From Azospirillum endophyticum (lineage in GTDB: Bacteria; Pseudomonadota; Alphaproteobacteria; Azospirillales; Azospirillaceae): a stretch of 64,000 bases of DNA. The notes under the pieces were generated by a model. It was not told the origin of the DNA. It ran no database searches and worked only from the letters and a program-made list of their open reading frames with translations. The position numbers were made by a program, and so were the translations under genes. Shown piece after piece: positions 19,020-27,206 of the stretch (its first letter is position 1; each line of letters opens with the position of its first letter). Location of the stretch: the NCBI RefSeq assembly GCF_016595245.1, contig NZ_JAENHM010000058.1, forward strand, positions 299,518-363,517, read 5' to 3'.

Positions 19020-19121
19020 CGCGTGTTCTCCGTCGGTTGGCCCCGCAGCGCCGCGATAAGGACTCCCCGGCGCCGGGGGCAGGGTGTCGGGATCGGCGAT
19101 CAAGCCCGATCCCGCTCGAAA

Positions 19122-20045
19122 TCACTGGGGATTGCGCGGCTGGGTGCCGCCCGTGGTGGACATGCCGCTGTGGTCGGCGGTGCCGCCGTGGCGCTTGCCC
19201 AGCGAAACGGTGTTGTCGTCATACTTGAACTCGGCCATCTGCTTGACCTGGTCCTCGGTCACCTGACGGGCGACGACGCGGTCGCCGTCGGCCCGCAGCA
19301 GGTTGTAGTCGAGCGCCACATGCTTGGCGCCGATCCCCAGAATGCCGCCGCGGTTCAGGATCACCTGGGTCGCCTTGCCGGACTGGGCGTCGAGGATGAT
19401 GTCGGCGACGTCGCCCAGCTTCTTGCCGTTCTCGCCATAGACGTCCTTGCCAATCATCTTCTCGAAGCTGGTGCCCTGCTGGGCGGTACCGCCGGCAGCG
19501 GACGCGACTCCCGGGCGCATGTCGCGGACATGGCGCAGATGCTGTTCCAGCGTCGGCAGGGTCTGCTCGGCGAACCGCTTGAGGTCGGCGTCCTTGCCGT
19601 TTTCCGCCTGCTGGCGGAACAGGGTGACGGCGGTCTGGTGGGCGTCCGTCTGGCCCTGGAGATAGGCGGAGTCGAACTGGTCGCCCTTCAGCCCGCGCAG
19701 CTTGTCCAGCTTCTGCTGGTGCTCGGAATCGAGCTTGGTCGGCAGCGTCATCGACTTCTCCTGGGCCATCGCCTTCATGGCTTCGGAGGTCTTGGTGTGG
19801 TCGGATACCATCTGGCTGCCGAACTGCTTGACGCCCTGGTCCTTCGCCTGATCCTGCGCCAGCTTGCCCGCCTGGATTTCGAACATGTCGCTGACCGCCG
19901 CCTTCTGGGCGAAGGTCATGTCCTGCTGCGCCAGCTGGCCCTTCTCGGTCACCGTCTTGGCCGGCGCCGGCGTCTGGGCCAGCGACAATGCGGGGGCCGT
20001 GAACAGGATCATGGCGGCGGTCGCGAGAAGATGATGACGTTTCAT
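19122..20045 (-). CDS. Exported DUF4142 + PRC-barrel protein
   Basis: A 307-residue exported protein. Signal peptide at residues 1-23 (MKRHHLLATAAMILFTAP, cleavage near SLAQ). Residues about 40-175 form a DUF4142 four-helix domain of ferritin-like character (FEIQAGKLAQDQAKDQGVKQ, MVSDHTKTSEAMKAMAQ, EQHLRHVRDM). Residues about 195-275 form a PRC barrel (IGKDVYGENGKKLGDVADII, then VILNRGGILGIGAKHVAL). The two domains are usually in separate proteins. Strong GGAGCC-type ribosome site. A periplasmic stress or surface role is plausible. Confidence 0.82.
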   Translation of the reverse strand: MKRHHLLATAAMILFTAPALSLAQTPAPAKTVTEKGQLAQQDMTFAQKAAVSDMFEIQAGKLAQDQAKDQGVKQFGSQMVSDHTKTSEAMKAMAQEKSMTLPTKLDSEHQQKLDKLRGLKGDQFDSAYLQGQTDAHQTAVTLFRQQAENGKDADLKRFAEQTLPTLEQHLRHVRDMRPGVASAAGGTAQQGTSFEKMIGKDVYGENGKKLGDVADIILDAQSGKATQVILNRGGILGIGAKHVALDYNLLRADGDRVVARQVTEDQVKQMAEFKYDDNTVSLGKRHGGTADHSGMSTTGGTQPRNPQ

Positions 20046-20356
20046 GGCGGCGGCTCCTCGAACTACAAGGGGAATTGCATGGTTTTCGGTCTTCGCCGGC
20101 CAACTCCGCGGCCGGGCCGAAGCACCGTTCTTGGCCTTTTCAACCGCCGAGCGCGGTGGTCGTTCCCTATCGGACGGTCATGCCGATTTGGTGGGTCGAC
20201 CGGCCCGCCGTCGCCATCCGGTTCGTCCGGGGTGCCGCGCTTGTGTGCCGGAATGGCCGATGCGCCCTCGCCGGGGGTATATCCGAATGAGCGCTCGGCC
20301 TACGCCACGCGTCCGGGGCAGAAAGGTGGGCTTATGACCCCGGTACGGAGGCCCGC
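20046..20356. other. Intergenic region, nothing convincing
   Basis: A 311-bp gap between divergent genes. It must hold promoters for both, but I see no clear palindrome, terminator, repeat or RNA. Short overlapping ORFs lack ribosome sites. Confidence 0.5.
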
Positions 20357-22048
20357 TTGCTTCGTGACGCCCGCCATGTCCTGAACGGCACGCATATCGA
20401 TTGCGATCTGTGCGTGATCGGTGGCGGTGCCGCCGGCTTGACCATCGCCCGCGAACTCGCAGGCGGCAGCCTGAGCGTCGTCCTGCTGGAAGGCGGCGGG
20501 CTGGAGGTCGACGGCATCTCCCAGGCACTGTATGCCGGCCGCAACGTCGGCCTGCCCTACGAGCGGCTGACCACCGCGCGCAGCCGTTATCTCGGCGGCA
20601 GCACCAATTGCTGGGGCGGCTTCTCCCGCCCGCTGGAACCGACGGATTTCGCCGAGCGGCCCTGGATGCCCGGCAGCGGCTGGCCGATCCCGCGCGATAC
20701 GATGATGTCCTATTACGAGCGCTCCCACGACGTTCTCGGCCTGGGACCCTTCGAATACGACAACGACTATTGGATGGAGCGGATCGGTGGAACGAAGACC
20801 GAGCTGATCCCGGTGGAGACCGGGAGCGGCGGCAGCGGCGCTTTCGAGAACCGCGTCGCCCAGCTCAGCCCGCCGATCCGCATGGGCGAGGCCTACCGCG
20901 CCGAGATCGGGCGGGCCGCCAACATCACCGCCTTCCTCAACGCCAACGTCACCGGGCTGGACACCAATGCGTCCGCCACCGCGGTGGAGCGGGTGCAGGT
21001 CCGCACGCTGGACGGCCCCGGCTTCACCGTCGGCGCCCGGCTGTTCGTGCTGGGCTGCGGCGGCATCGAGAATGCGCGCATCCTGCTGCTGTCCAACAAG
21101 GTGCAGGCGGCGGGGCTGGGCAACGGCAACGATCTGGTCGGCCGCTATTTCGCCGACCATCCGCGCTTCAAGACCTCGCCGATCCGCCTGACCCGGCAGG
21201 GCCACCACCGCAGGCTCTACGACGTCAGCCTGTGCCTGGCCCGGCGGCGCCTGCGCCGTCCGCACCCGTCGATCGCGCTGGCGCTGTCGCCGACGGCCGA
21301 TCTCCAGGAAAGCCACGGGCTGCCGAATTCCCGAACCTATCTGGTCGCCTCCTACCATTCCGGGGCGCTGGACGCCTTCAAGGCGATGCGCGACCTGCGG
21401 CTCCTGCCGTCCCGCCATCGCTGCCGCCGCTTCGGCGTATCGGAGGACGAGGCGGCGAGCCTGCTGCGCAACGCCGGACCGCGCATCCTGCGCAGCCTGC
21501 CGCAGCTGGCCCACGCCCTGTTCGACAGCACCATCGATCCGGGCTGGCTGCCCCGCCGCTTCACCCTGGAAACCGTGCTGGAACCGGTGCCCAACCCGGA
21601 CAGCCGGGTGACGCTGGACCATGCCACCGACCCGTTCGGCCGCAACCTGCCGAAGGTGGACTGGCGGCTGACCGATCAGGACCGCCGGGGGGCGACCGAG
21701 ACGCAGCGGCTGTTGCGCGAAGACCTGCTGCGCCGTGGCCTCATCACGGTAGAAGGCGAGGAGAACACGGCCGAGGCGACGATGGCCGATGTCGGCTGGT
21801 GCTGGCACCATATGGGCACCACCCGCATGCATGACTCGCCGCGCCATGGCGTGGTCGATCCCGATGGCCGCGTCCATGGCGTGGGCAACCTCTACGTCGC
21901 CGGCAGCTCCGTCTTCCCGACCATGGGGGCCGACCACCCGACCATGACCATCGTGGCGCTGGCCCTGCGGATGACCGACCGCATCCTCGCCCTGCTGCAG
22001 GACGAACGGAACAGCCCGCCAGCCCCCGCGGTTGCCGCCTCGCTGTGA
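20357..22048 (+). CDS. GMC-family FAD oxidoreductase
   Basis: A 563-residue flavoprotein. The N-terminal FAD motif is CVIGGGAAGLTIARELAG, then ARSRYLGGSTNCWGG; the C-terminal GMC half has WHHMGTTRMHDSPRHGVVD followed by LYVAGSSVFPTMGADHPTMT, typical of the subgroup acting on sugars or alcohols. The catalytic His lies in the WHHMGTTRM region. Substrate unknown; similar enzymes are common beside polysaccharide genes. The start is TTG 20357 after GGAG; no better start preserves the N-terminus. The stop overlaps a GTG that could begin the next frame. Confidence 0.85.
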   Translation: MLRDARHVLNGTHIDCDLCVIGGGAAGLTIARELAGGSLSVVLLEGGGLEVDGISQALYAGRNVGLPYERLTTARSRYLGGSTNCWGGFSRPLEPTDFAERPWMPGSGWPIPRDTMMSYYERSHDVLGLGPFEYDNDYWMERIGGTKTELIPVETGSGGSGAFENRVAQLSPPIRMGEAYRAEIGRAANITAFLNANVTGLDTNASATAVERVQVRTLDGPGFTVGARLFVLGCGGIENARILLLSNKVQAAGLGNGNDLVGRYFADHPRFKTSPIRLTRQGHHRRLYDVSLCLARRRLRRPHPSIALALSPTADLQESHGLPNSRTYLVASYHSGALDAFKAMRDLRLLPSRHRCRRFGVSEDEAASLLRNAGPRILRSLPQLAHALFDSTIDPGWLPRRFTLETVLEPVPNPDSRVTLDHATDPFGRNLPKVDWRLTDQDRRGATETQRLLREDLLRRGLITVEGEENTAEATMADVGWCWHHMGTTRMHDSPRHGVVDPDGRVHGVGNLYVAGSSVFPTMGADHPTMTIVALALRMTDRILALLQDERNSPPAPAVAASL

Positions 22049-22070
22049 GCGGGGCCGCGGCGTCCTATAT

Positions 22071-22091
22071 TCCTCTCCCCCCCGGAGAGGA
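22071..22091 (+). promoter_or_regulatory. Hairpin over the mug Shine-Dalgarno
   Basis: TCCTCTCC pairs with GGAGAGGA around CCCCC. The 3' arm is the ribosome-binding sequence of the gene starting at 22099, so the fold would hide it. It may be a worn REP-like palindrome or a translational control element. Confidence 0.4.
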
Positions 22092-22098
22092 GTTCGCC

Positions 22099-22689
22099 AT
22101 GGACCTGTTCGACGATGTTCCGGCCCCCCCGCCGGACGGTTTGCCGCCGCCCGCCGGGCCGTTGCCGGACATCGTGGCGCCGGGGCTCGACTGCCTGTTC
22201 GTCGGCTTCAATCCCGGCCTGCGCTCGGGGGCGCTCGGCCATCATTATGCCGGGCGCGGCAACCAGTTCTGGCGCCTGCTGCATGAAGCCCGGCTGACCC
22301 CGCGGCTCTACCGGCCGGAGGAGGACGTGACCCTGCCGGCCATCGGACTCGGCTCCACCAACCTCGTCGCCCGCGCCACCGCCAGCGCCGCCGAGCTGTC
22401 GCGGGCCGAACTGCGCGGCGGCGTGCCGCGGTTGGCGCGGATCGTCGGTTTCGTCCGGCCGCGGGTACTGGCCTATACCGGCAAGGGCGTCTATCTGGCG
22501 GCGACCGGCCTGCCCGACGCTCCCTGGGGCCTTCAGCAGCGCAGCCTGTTCGACGGCGTCGCCGACGTGGTGGTGCCCTCGCCGAGCGGCCTCGCCCGCC
22601 TGCCCTTCGAGGAAAAGCTGCACTGGTTCCGCACGGTGCGGGCGGAGATCGAGCGGCGGCGGCCCGGCGGGAGATCGGCGGAGCGTTGA
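22099..22689 (+). CDS. mug: Mug-type mismatch-specific uracil/thymine-DNA glycosylase
   Basis: A 196-residue base-excision repair enzyme removing U or T from G mismatches. It has the family motif I loop VGFNPGLRSGALGHHYAG (GxNPG) followed by NQFWRLLHEARLTPRLY, and the C-terminal motif SPSGLARLPFEEKL, equivalent to NPSGLSR in Mug. The start at ATG 22099 follows GGAGAGGAG; an upstream GTG at 22045 overlaps the GMC stop. Low-complexity Pro/Asp at residues 1-25 is probably a flexible tail. Confidence 0.88.
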   Translation: MDLFDDVPAPPPDGLPPPAGPLPDIVAPGLDCLFVGFNPGLRSGALGHHYAGRGNQFWRLLHEARLTPRLYRPEEDVTLPAIGLGSTNLVARATASAAELSRAELRGGVPRLARIVGFVRPRVLAYTGKGVYLAATGLPDAPWGLQQRSLFDGVADVVVPSPSGLARLPFEEKLHWFRTVRAEIERRRPGGRSAER

Positions 22690-22744
22690 AGCAGCCGCCC
22701 TGCAATTCCTGGGGAGGCGGTAGAGATAACCGTCCGGACGGGGA

Positions 22745-22828
22745 ATCCCGGCCGGTCCCGGCGGAACGCGGGGGGCAACCCCGCTGCCCCGGCGGTTCGC
22801 CGGGAAAGGCCGGGATGCCGGGACCGGC
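22745..22828 (+). other. GC-rich multi-hairpin element
   Basis: Between mug and the next ORF. A 12-bp long-range pairing GCCGGTCCCGGC/GCCGGGACCGGC (22751-22762 with 22817-22828) encloses hairpins GCGGGG-GGCAA-CCCCGC (22768-22784) and CGGCG-GTT-CGCCG (22790-22802). A competing pair, ATCCCGGCC with GGCCGGGAT (22745-22753 with 22808-22816), crosses the first. It could be a structured RNA, a complex terminator or a degenerate repeat. I do not recognise a riboswitch class. Confidence 0.35.
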
Positions 22829-22849
22829 TTGAGCCATGCTGTGCGCCGC

Positions 22850-23299
22850 ATGACCGCCACGGACCGCAACATCATCCAAAACGATCGACCACCCGCGCCG
22901 AAGACCGATCCTGTTGCCCGGCGGCTGCGCCGCTGCCATTGGATGGTGTTGGCATCGGCCGTCCTGCTGCTGGCCGGGGTGCTGTACGCCGCCTGCCGTC
23001 TCACGGTGCTGACGCGGACGACGGCAACCACGACCGCAGCAGCCGATCTTTGGGGACCGCAGTTCCCCGCACCGTCCCTTCCGGCCGTCCGGTCCTGGCG
23101 AGTCGCCCGGCTTCTGCACCTGGATGCGCCGCGCAAAAAAGAGCCGGCAGAGACTCTTGCCCCCGCCGGTGCGTCGCGGGTGGATCCCGCGGTGAGGCTG
23201 CTGGTGGACCAGGGCTGGCCCGGTCGCCCGCTGGCGGCGATCCCCGCCGCCACGCGGACGGCGGGGATCGTCGCACCCGCGCAAAAGGGCTCGCCCTGA
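22850..23299 (+). CDS. Hypothetical single-pass membrane protein
   Basis: A 149-residue product from ATG 22850 (a TTG at 22829 would add seven residues). One hydrophobic helix at residues about 32-52 (MVLASAVLLLAGVLYAAC) follows a basic segment, predicting an N-in single-pass protein with a Pro/Ala-rich periplasmic part. No recognised domain, and the ribosome site is poor. The codon pattern is like its neighbours, but evidence that it is translated is limited. Confidence 0.4.
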   Translation: MTATDRNIIQNDRPPAPKTDPVARRLRRCHWMVLASAVLLLAGVLYAACRLTVLTRTTATTTAAADLWGPQFPAPSLPAVRSWRVARLLHLDAPRKKEPAETLAPAGASRVDPAVRLLVDQGWPGRPLAAIPAATRTAGIVAPAQKGSP

Positions 23300-23321
23300 C
23301 CGCCCCGCTGGCTGACCCCGC

Positions 23322-25574
23322 TTAGCTGACGATGCCGCCGCGGCTGAAGGGCAGCGTCTGCAGCGGCTGGCCGGTCACCGAGAAGACGGCATTCGCCACC
23401 GCCGGCGCCACGGTCGGGACTCCCGGTTCGCCGGCGCCGGTCGGCCGTTCGTGCGACGGCACGATGTGGACCTCCACCACCGGCATGTCCGACATCCGCA
23501 GCGGCAGATAGCTGTCGAAGTTGGCTTGGTCGACGACGCCGTCGGTCATGGTGATCTCGCCGCGCAGCGCATGGCCGATGCCCCAGCCGGCGCCGCCCTC
23601 CATCTGCGCCTTGACGATGTCGGGGTTGACGACCTCGCCGCAGTCGACGGCGACCACCACCCGGTCCACCTTGATCTGCCCCTTGGCGTCGACCGTCACG
23701 TCGGCGACATGGGCGACATAGGTGTTGAAGCTCTCATGCACGGCGACGCCGCGGCCCTTGCCCTGCGGCAAGGGCTGGCCCCAGCCGGCCTTCTCCGCCG
23801 CCAGCTTCAGCACGCCGGCCAGACGCGGATGGTCCTTCAGCATGCCCATGCGGAAGGCCACCGGGTCCTTGCCGGCCGCCTTGGCGAGGCGGTCGATCAT
23901 CACCTCCTTGGCATAGGCGGTGTGGGTGTGCCCGACCGAGCGCCACCACAGGGTGGTGACCGGCGAGGCGAGGGTGTGGGCGTCGACCGCGAGGTTCGCC
24001 ACCGGATAGGCCATATCCGACGCGCCCTCGACCATCGTCGCATCGACGCCGTCCTTGACCATCACTGCCTCGAACGGCGTGCCGGCCATGAAGCTCTGGC
24101 CGACGATGCGCTGCTTCCAGCCGACCAGCTCGCCCTTGGCGTCGACCGCCGCGGTGATCTTGTGCAGGAACAGCGGGCGGTAGCGGCCGCCCTTGATGTC
24201 GTCCTCGCGCGTCCAGACCAGATGCACCGGGGCCTTGGGATAGGCCTTGGCGATCATCACCGCCTCGGCGATGTAGTCGGCGTTGGTGGTGGCGCGCCGG
24301 CCGAAGCTGCCGCCGGCCCATTGGGTGTCGATCTTCACCTGCTCCGGCTTGCAGCCCAGGATGTGGGCGGCGACCATCTGCTCGACCGTCTGGAACTGCG
24401 AGCCGGCCCAGATGGTGCAGCCACCTTCCGGGTTCAGCGCCACCACGGCGTTCAGCGGCTCCATCGGCGCATGGGCGAGGTAGGGGAAGACGAACTCGCC
24501 GTCCACCGCATGGCCGCCCTTGGCCTTGGCGTCGGCGATGGCCTTGTCGGCGTCGCCCTTGTTCGCCGCGACCGACCCCGGCTTCTCCGCCGCCTTGCGG
24601 TAGTCGGCCAGCATGGCGTCGGTGCCGCGGGTCTCGGCCTTGGCATCGTCCCAGGTGACCGTCAGCGCCTCGCGGCCCTTGATGGCGGCCCAGGTGTTCC
24701 TGGCGATCACCGCGACGCCGACCAGCAGGCTCACCACCTCGATGACGCCCGGCACCTTGCGGGCGGCGGCATCGTCGACGCTCTTGACTGTGCCGCCGAA
24801 ACGCGGGCTGCGGGCCAGCACCGCCGTCACCTGACCCGGGCGGCGGATGTCCATCGAGAAGATGGCGGTGCCGTTGGTCTTGCTGACGTGGTCGAGCCGG
24901 TGCAGGTCGGCCTTGCCGATCAGCACATAGTCCTTCGGGTCCTTCAGCTTGACCTGCTGCGGCACCGGCAGCTTCGCCGCCTCCTCCGCCAGCTCGCCGA
25001 AGGTGGCGCTGCGGTTGCTGGCGGCATGGCGGACCACGCCCTTCGCCACCGTCACTTCGCCGGCCGGCACGCTCCAGCGGGCGGAGGCTGCGGCGACCAG
25101 CATGGCGCGGGCGGCGGCGCCGGCCATGCGCAGCTCGTCCCAGCTGTTGGCGACGGCGGTGGAGCCGCCGGTGCCCTGCATGCCGAAGAAGTGGTTGGCG
25201 TAGAGCTTCTGGTCGGCCGGGGCGAAGGCGCCGCGCACCTGGGCCCAGTCGGCGTCCAGTTCCTCGGCCACGATGGTGGCGAGGCCGGTGACGATGCCCT
25301 GGCCCTTGTCGAGATGCTTGGCCAGCACGGTGACCGTGTTGTCCGGCGCCACGATGACGAAGGCGTGCGGACGCGGATCGGCCGGGCCGATGATCTTGGG
25401 TGCCGCTTCGGCGGCCAGCGCCGGCATCGGCAGATGCGCGCCGATCACCAGCGCGCCGGCACCGGCGCCGATGGCCTTCAGGAAGCCGCGGCGCGAGGGG
25501 GCGGACAGCGGCGCGAGCGACATCCCGTCGCCGAACCCATTCTGGGCGGCTTGGCGGATCAGATGATGCAGCAT
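23322..25574 (-). CDS. iorB: Isoquinoline 1-oxidoreductase-like molybdopterin subunit
   Basis: A 750-residue large subunit of a xanthine-oxidase-family molybdenum hydroxylase, IorB/aldehyde-oxidase group. A twin-arginine-type signal near residue 28 (SRRGFLKAIGAGAGALVIGA) predicts Tat export. Mo-cofactor segments are visible: GMQGTGGSTAVANSWDELR, GSQFQTVEQMVAAHILGC, WAGGSFGRRATTNADY, WWRSVGHTHTAYAKE and the C-terminal GAGEPGVPTVAPAVANAVF, whose E is the catalytic base region. It starts 3 bp after the 2Fe-2S subunit stop, so the two are co-translated. The true substrate (N-heterocycle or aldehyde) is unknown. Confidence 0.88.
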   Translation of the reverse strand: MLHHLIRQAAQNGFGDGMSLAPLSAPSRRGFLKAIGAGAGALVIGAHLPMPALAAEAAPKIIGPADPRPHAFVIVAPDNTVTVLAKHLDKGQGIVTGLATIVAEELDADWAQVRGAFAPADQKLYANHFFGMQGTGGSTAVANSWDELRMAGAAARAMLVAAASARWSVPAGEVTVAKGVVRHAASNRSATFGELAEEAAKLPVPQQVKLKDPKDYVLIGKADLHRLDHVSKTNGTAIFSMDIRRPGQVTAVLARSPRFGGTVKSVDDAAARKVPGVIEVVSLLVGVAVIARNTWAAIKGREALTVTWDDAKAETRGTDAMLADYRKAAEKPGSVAANKGDADKAIADAKAKGGHAVDGEFVFPYLAHAPMEPLNAVVALNPEGGCTIWAGSQFQTVEQMVAAHILGCKPEQVKIDTQWAGGSFGRRATTNADYIAEAVMIAKAYPKAPVHLVWTREDDIKGGRYRPLFLHKITAAVDAKGELVGWKQRIVGQSFMAGTPFEAVMVKDGVDATMVEGASDMAYPVANLAVDAHTLASPVTTLWWRSVGHTHTAYAKEVMIDRLAKAAGKDPVAFRMGMLKDHPRLAGVLKLAAEKAGWGQPLPQGKGRGVAVHESFNTYVAHVADVTVDAKGQIKVDRVVVAVDCGEVVNPDIVKAQMEGGAGWGIGHALRGEITMTDGVVDQANFDSYLPLRMSDMPVVEVHIVPSHERPTGAGEPGVPTVAPAVANAVFSVTGQPLQTLPFSRGGIVS

Positions 25575-25577
25575 GGA

Positions 25578-26039
25578 TCAGGCCCTCATCGTCTGTGCGG
25601 CATCCTTGATCGCCGCGCGGATGCGGACATAGGTGGCGCAGCGGCAGACATTGCCGTCCATCGCCGCGTCGATGTCCTGGTCGGTCGGGGTCTGGTTGTC
25701 GGTCAGCAGCGCGATGGCGCTCATGATCTGGCCCGACTGGCAATAGCCGCACTGGACGACGTCCAGCTTCTGCCACGCCGCCTGGACGGCCTGGGCGGCC
25801 TTGCCCTTCACGCCTTCGATGGTGGTGACCTTGCTGTCGGGCGTCAGCATGCCGACCGGGGTCTGGCAGGCGCGGGTCGGCGTGCCGTCGACATGGACGG
25901 TGCAGGCGCCGCACTGGGCGATGCCGCAGCCGAACTTGGTGCCGGTCATGTTCAGCTCGTCCCGCAGAACCCACAGGAGCGGCATGTCCTCGGGAACGTC
26001 GACCTGACGCTCCTCGCCGTTGACGTTGATGCGAACCAT
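25578..26039 (-). CDS. iorA: Isoquinoline 1-oxidoreductase-like 2Fe-2S subunit
   Basis: A 153-residue small subunit carrying two [2Fe-2S] clusters that take electrons from the molybdenum site. The plant-ferredoxin-type cluster is FGCGIAQCGACTVHVDGTP with a later Cys in TRACQTP; the second cluster uses CGYCQSGQ and CRCATY. Length and order match the family. First gene of the two-gene operon and divergent from a LysR gene, which probably controls it. Confidence 0.92.
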   Translation of the reverse strand: MVRINVNGEERQVDVPEDMPLLWVLRDELNMTGTKFGCGIAQCGACTVHVDGTPTRACQTPVGMLTPDSKVTTIEGVKGKAAQAVQAAWQKLDVVQCGYCQSGQIMSAIALLTDNQTPTDQDIDAAMDGNVCRCATYVRIRAAIKDAAQTMRA

Positions 26040-26206
26040 GGCTCTTGCCTCTTTCTCCCTGAACGGAACCGCCGGTCCTCGATGACGACGACAGGTCCGC
26101 TGCCCGGTCGCGGGCCTTGGCTACGAATTGGAACTACGGATTTGTTTTTTTGATTGTCGGCTGCCGGAACAGCTCTAGCTCGACAGAATACACCGTCCAG
26201 TGCACA

Positions 26207-26230
26207 ATGAACTAGGCTACTTTGGTTCAT
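26207..26230. promoter_or_regulatory. Candidate LysR-type operator
   Basis: Inverted repeat ATGAAC-N12-GTTCAT ending 6 bp before the LysR ATG, in the 197-bp divergent control region with iorA. Position and symmetry suit an autoregulatory LysR site. The rest of the gap is AT-rich and must hold both promoters. Confidence 0.4.
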
Positions 26231-26236
26231 ATCGCC

Positions 26237-27151
26237 ATGAAGGCAATTCATAATCCGGCGCTCGACCTCAACTTGATCAAGGTGTTCGACGCGCTGCTGG
26301 AAACCCGCAACGTCTCCCGCGCCGCCGACGCGCTGGGGGTCAGCCAGTCGGCGGTCAGCCATGCGCTGGGCCGGCTGCGCACCCTGGTCGGCGACCCGCT
26401 GTTCGTGCGCACCGGCAACCGGATGGAGCCGACGCCGCGCGCCCAGCGCTTGGCCGAACCCTTGCGCGACCTGCTGGTCGGCGCCGCCCGCGCCCTGTCG
26501 GCGGAGGAGGATTTCGACCCCCAGCGGGAGGAGCGGAACTTCACCATCTCCACCCCCGATTCGATGCAGGCGGTGCTGCTGACCGGCATCCTGCGCGACG
26601 CGGCGGAGGGTGACCTGCGCGTCTCGGTCTCGCTGCTCAACCTCGACCCCGACGCCATGCTGAACGCGCTCGACGACGGCACGCTGGACCTCGCCATCGG
26701 CTATCTGCCGGAGCTGCGGCGCTGGCACGACCGGCAGGTTCTCTACCGGGAAACCCATGTCTGCCTGTTCAACCCCGACCTCGTCGCGGTCACCCCGCCG
26801 ATCGGGCTCGAAGATTACACCCGCTATCCGCATGTGATGCCGTCGCTGCGCGGCGGACTGACCAGCTTCATCGACGACGAGCTGGCGGCGCTCGGCACGA
26901 GCCGGCACGTCGCCGCCTCCACCACCCAGTTCCTGGCGATCCCGATGATCCTGATGCGGGCGCCGATGCTGACCTCGCTGCCCGCCCGTCTGGCCCGGCT
27001 CTGCGCCGATGCGCTCGGCCTCGCCACCAGCCCGCTTCCCTTCGACATCGGCGACTACGAGGTGTCGATGATCTGGCACCGTCGCAACACCGGCTCCCCC
27101 TCCCATGGCTGGCTGCGCCAGCGCATGGGCGAGGAGGCGGCGAAGCTTTGA
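26237..27151 (+). CDS. LysR-family transcriptional regulator
   Basis: A 304-residue regulator. N-terminal winged helix-turn-helix LNLIKVFDALLETRNVSRAA then GVSQSAVSHALGRLR; the C-terminal effector domain (about 95-300) begins FTISTPDSMQAVL, in the NodD/LinR-like LysR subgroup. ATG 26237 is preferred over TTG 26222. Transcribed away from iorAB, so it probably governs that oxidoreductase in response to its substrate; this is by position only. A bidirectional terminator follows. Confidence 0.9.
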   Translation: MKAIHNPALDLNLIKVFDALLETRNVSRAADALGVSQSAVSHALGRLRTLVGDPLFVRTGNRMEPTPRAQRLAEPLRDLLVGAARALSAEEDFDPQREERNFTISTPDSMQAVLLTGILRDAAEGDLRVSVSLLNLDPDAMLNALDDGTLDLAIGYLPELRRWHDRQVLYRETHVCLFNPDLVAVTPPIGLEDYTRYPHVMPSLRGGLTSFIDDELAALGTSRHVAASTTQFLAIPMILMRAPMLTSLPARLARLCADALGLATSPLPFDIGDYEVSMIWHRRNTGSPSHGWLRQRMGEEAAKL

Positions 27152-27157
27152 TGCGTG

Positions 27158-27185
27158 AAGGGGCGCCCACGGCGGGGCGCCCCTT
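27158..27185. terminator. Bidirectional hairpin terminator
   Basis: 11-bp perfect stem AAGGGGCGCCC/GGGCGCCCCTT with a six-base loop, lying between the convergent LysR gene and ABC-transporter operon. Short T or A tracts flank it. Confidence 0.7.
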
Positions 27186-27206
27186 CCCGTTCGCCCAAGC
27201 CCTTCG

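Noticed and set aside
22690..22849. Cobalamin or TPP riboswitch
   Set aside because: The structured region lacks the B12 box and the TPP CTGAGA core, and the downstream gene has no link to either vitamin.
23451..26153. 900-codon open frame opposite iorB/iorA
   Set aside because: Antisense product of a GC-rich gene; the real genes on the minus strand have complete cofactor motifs.
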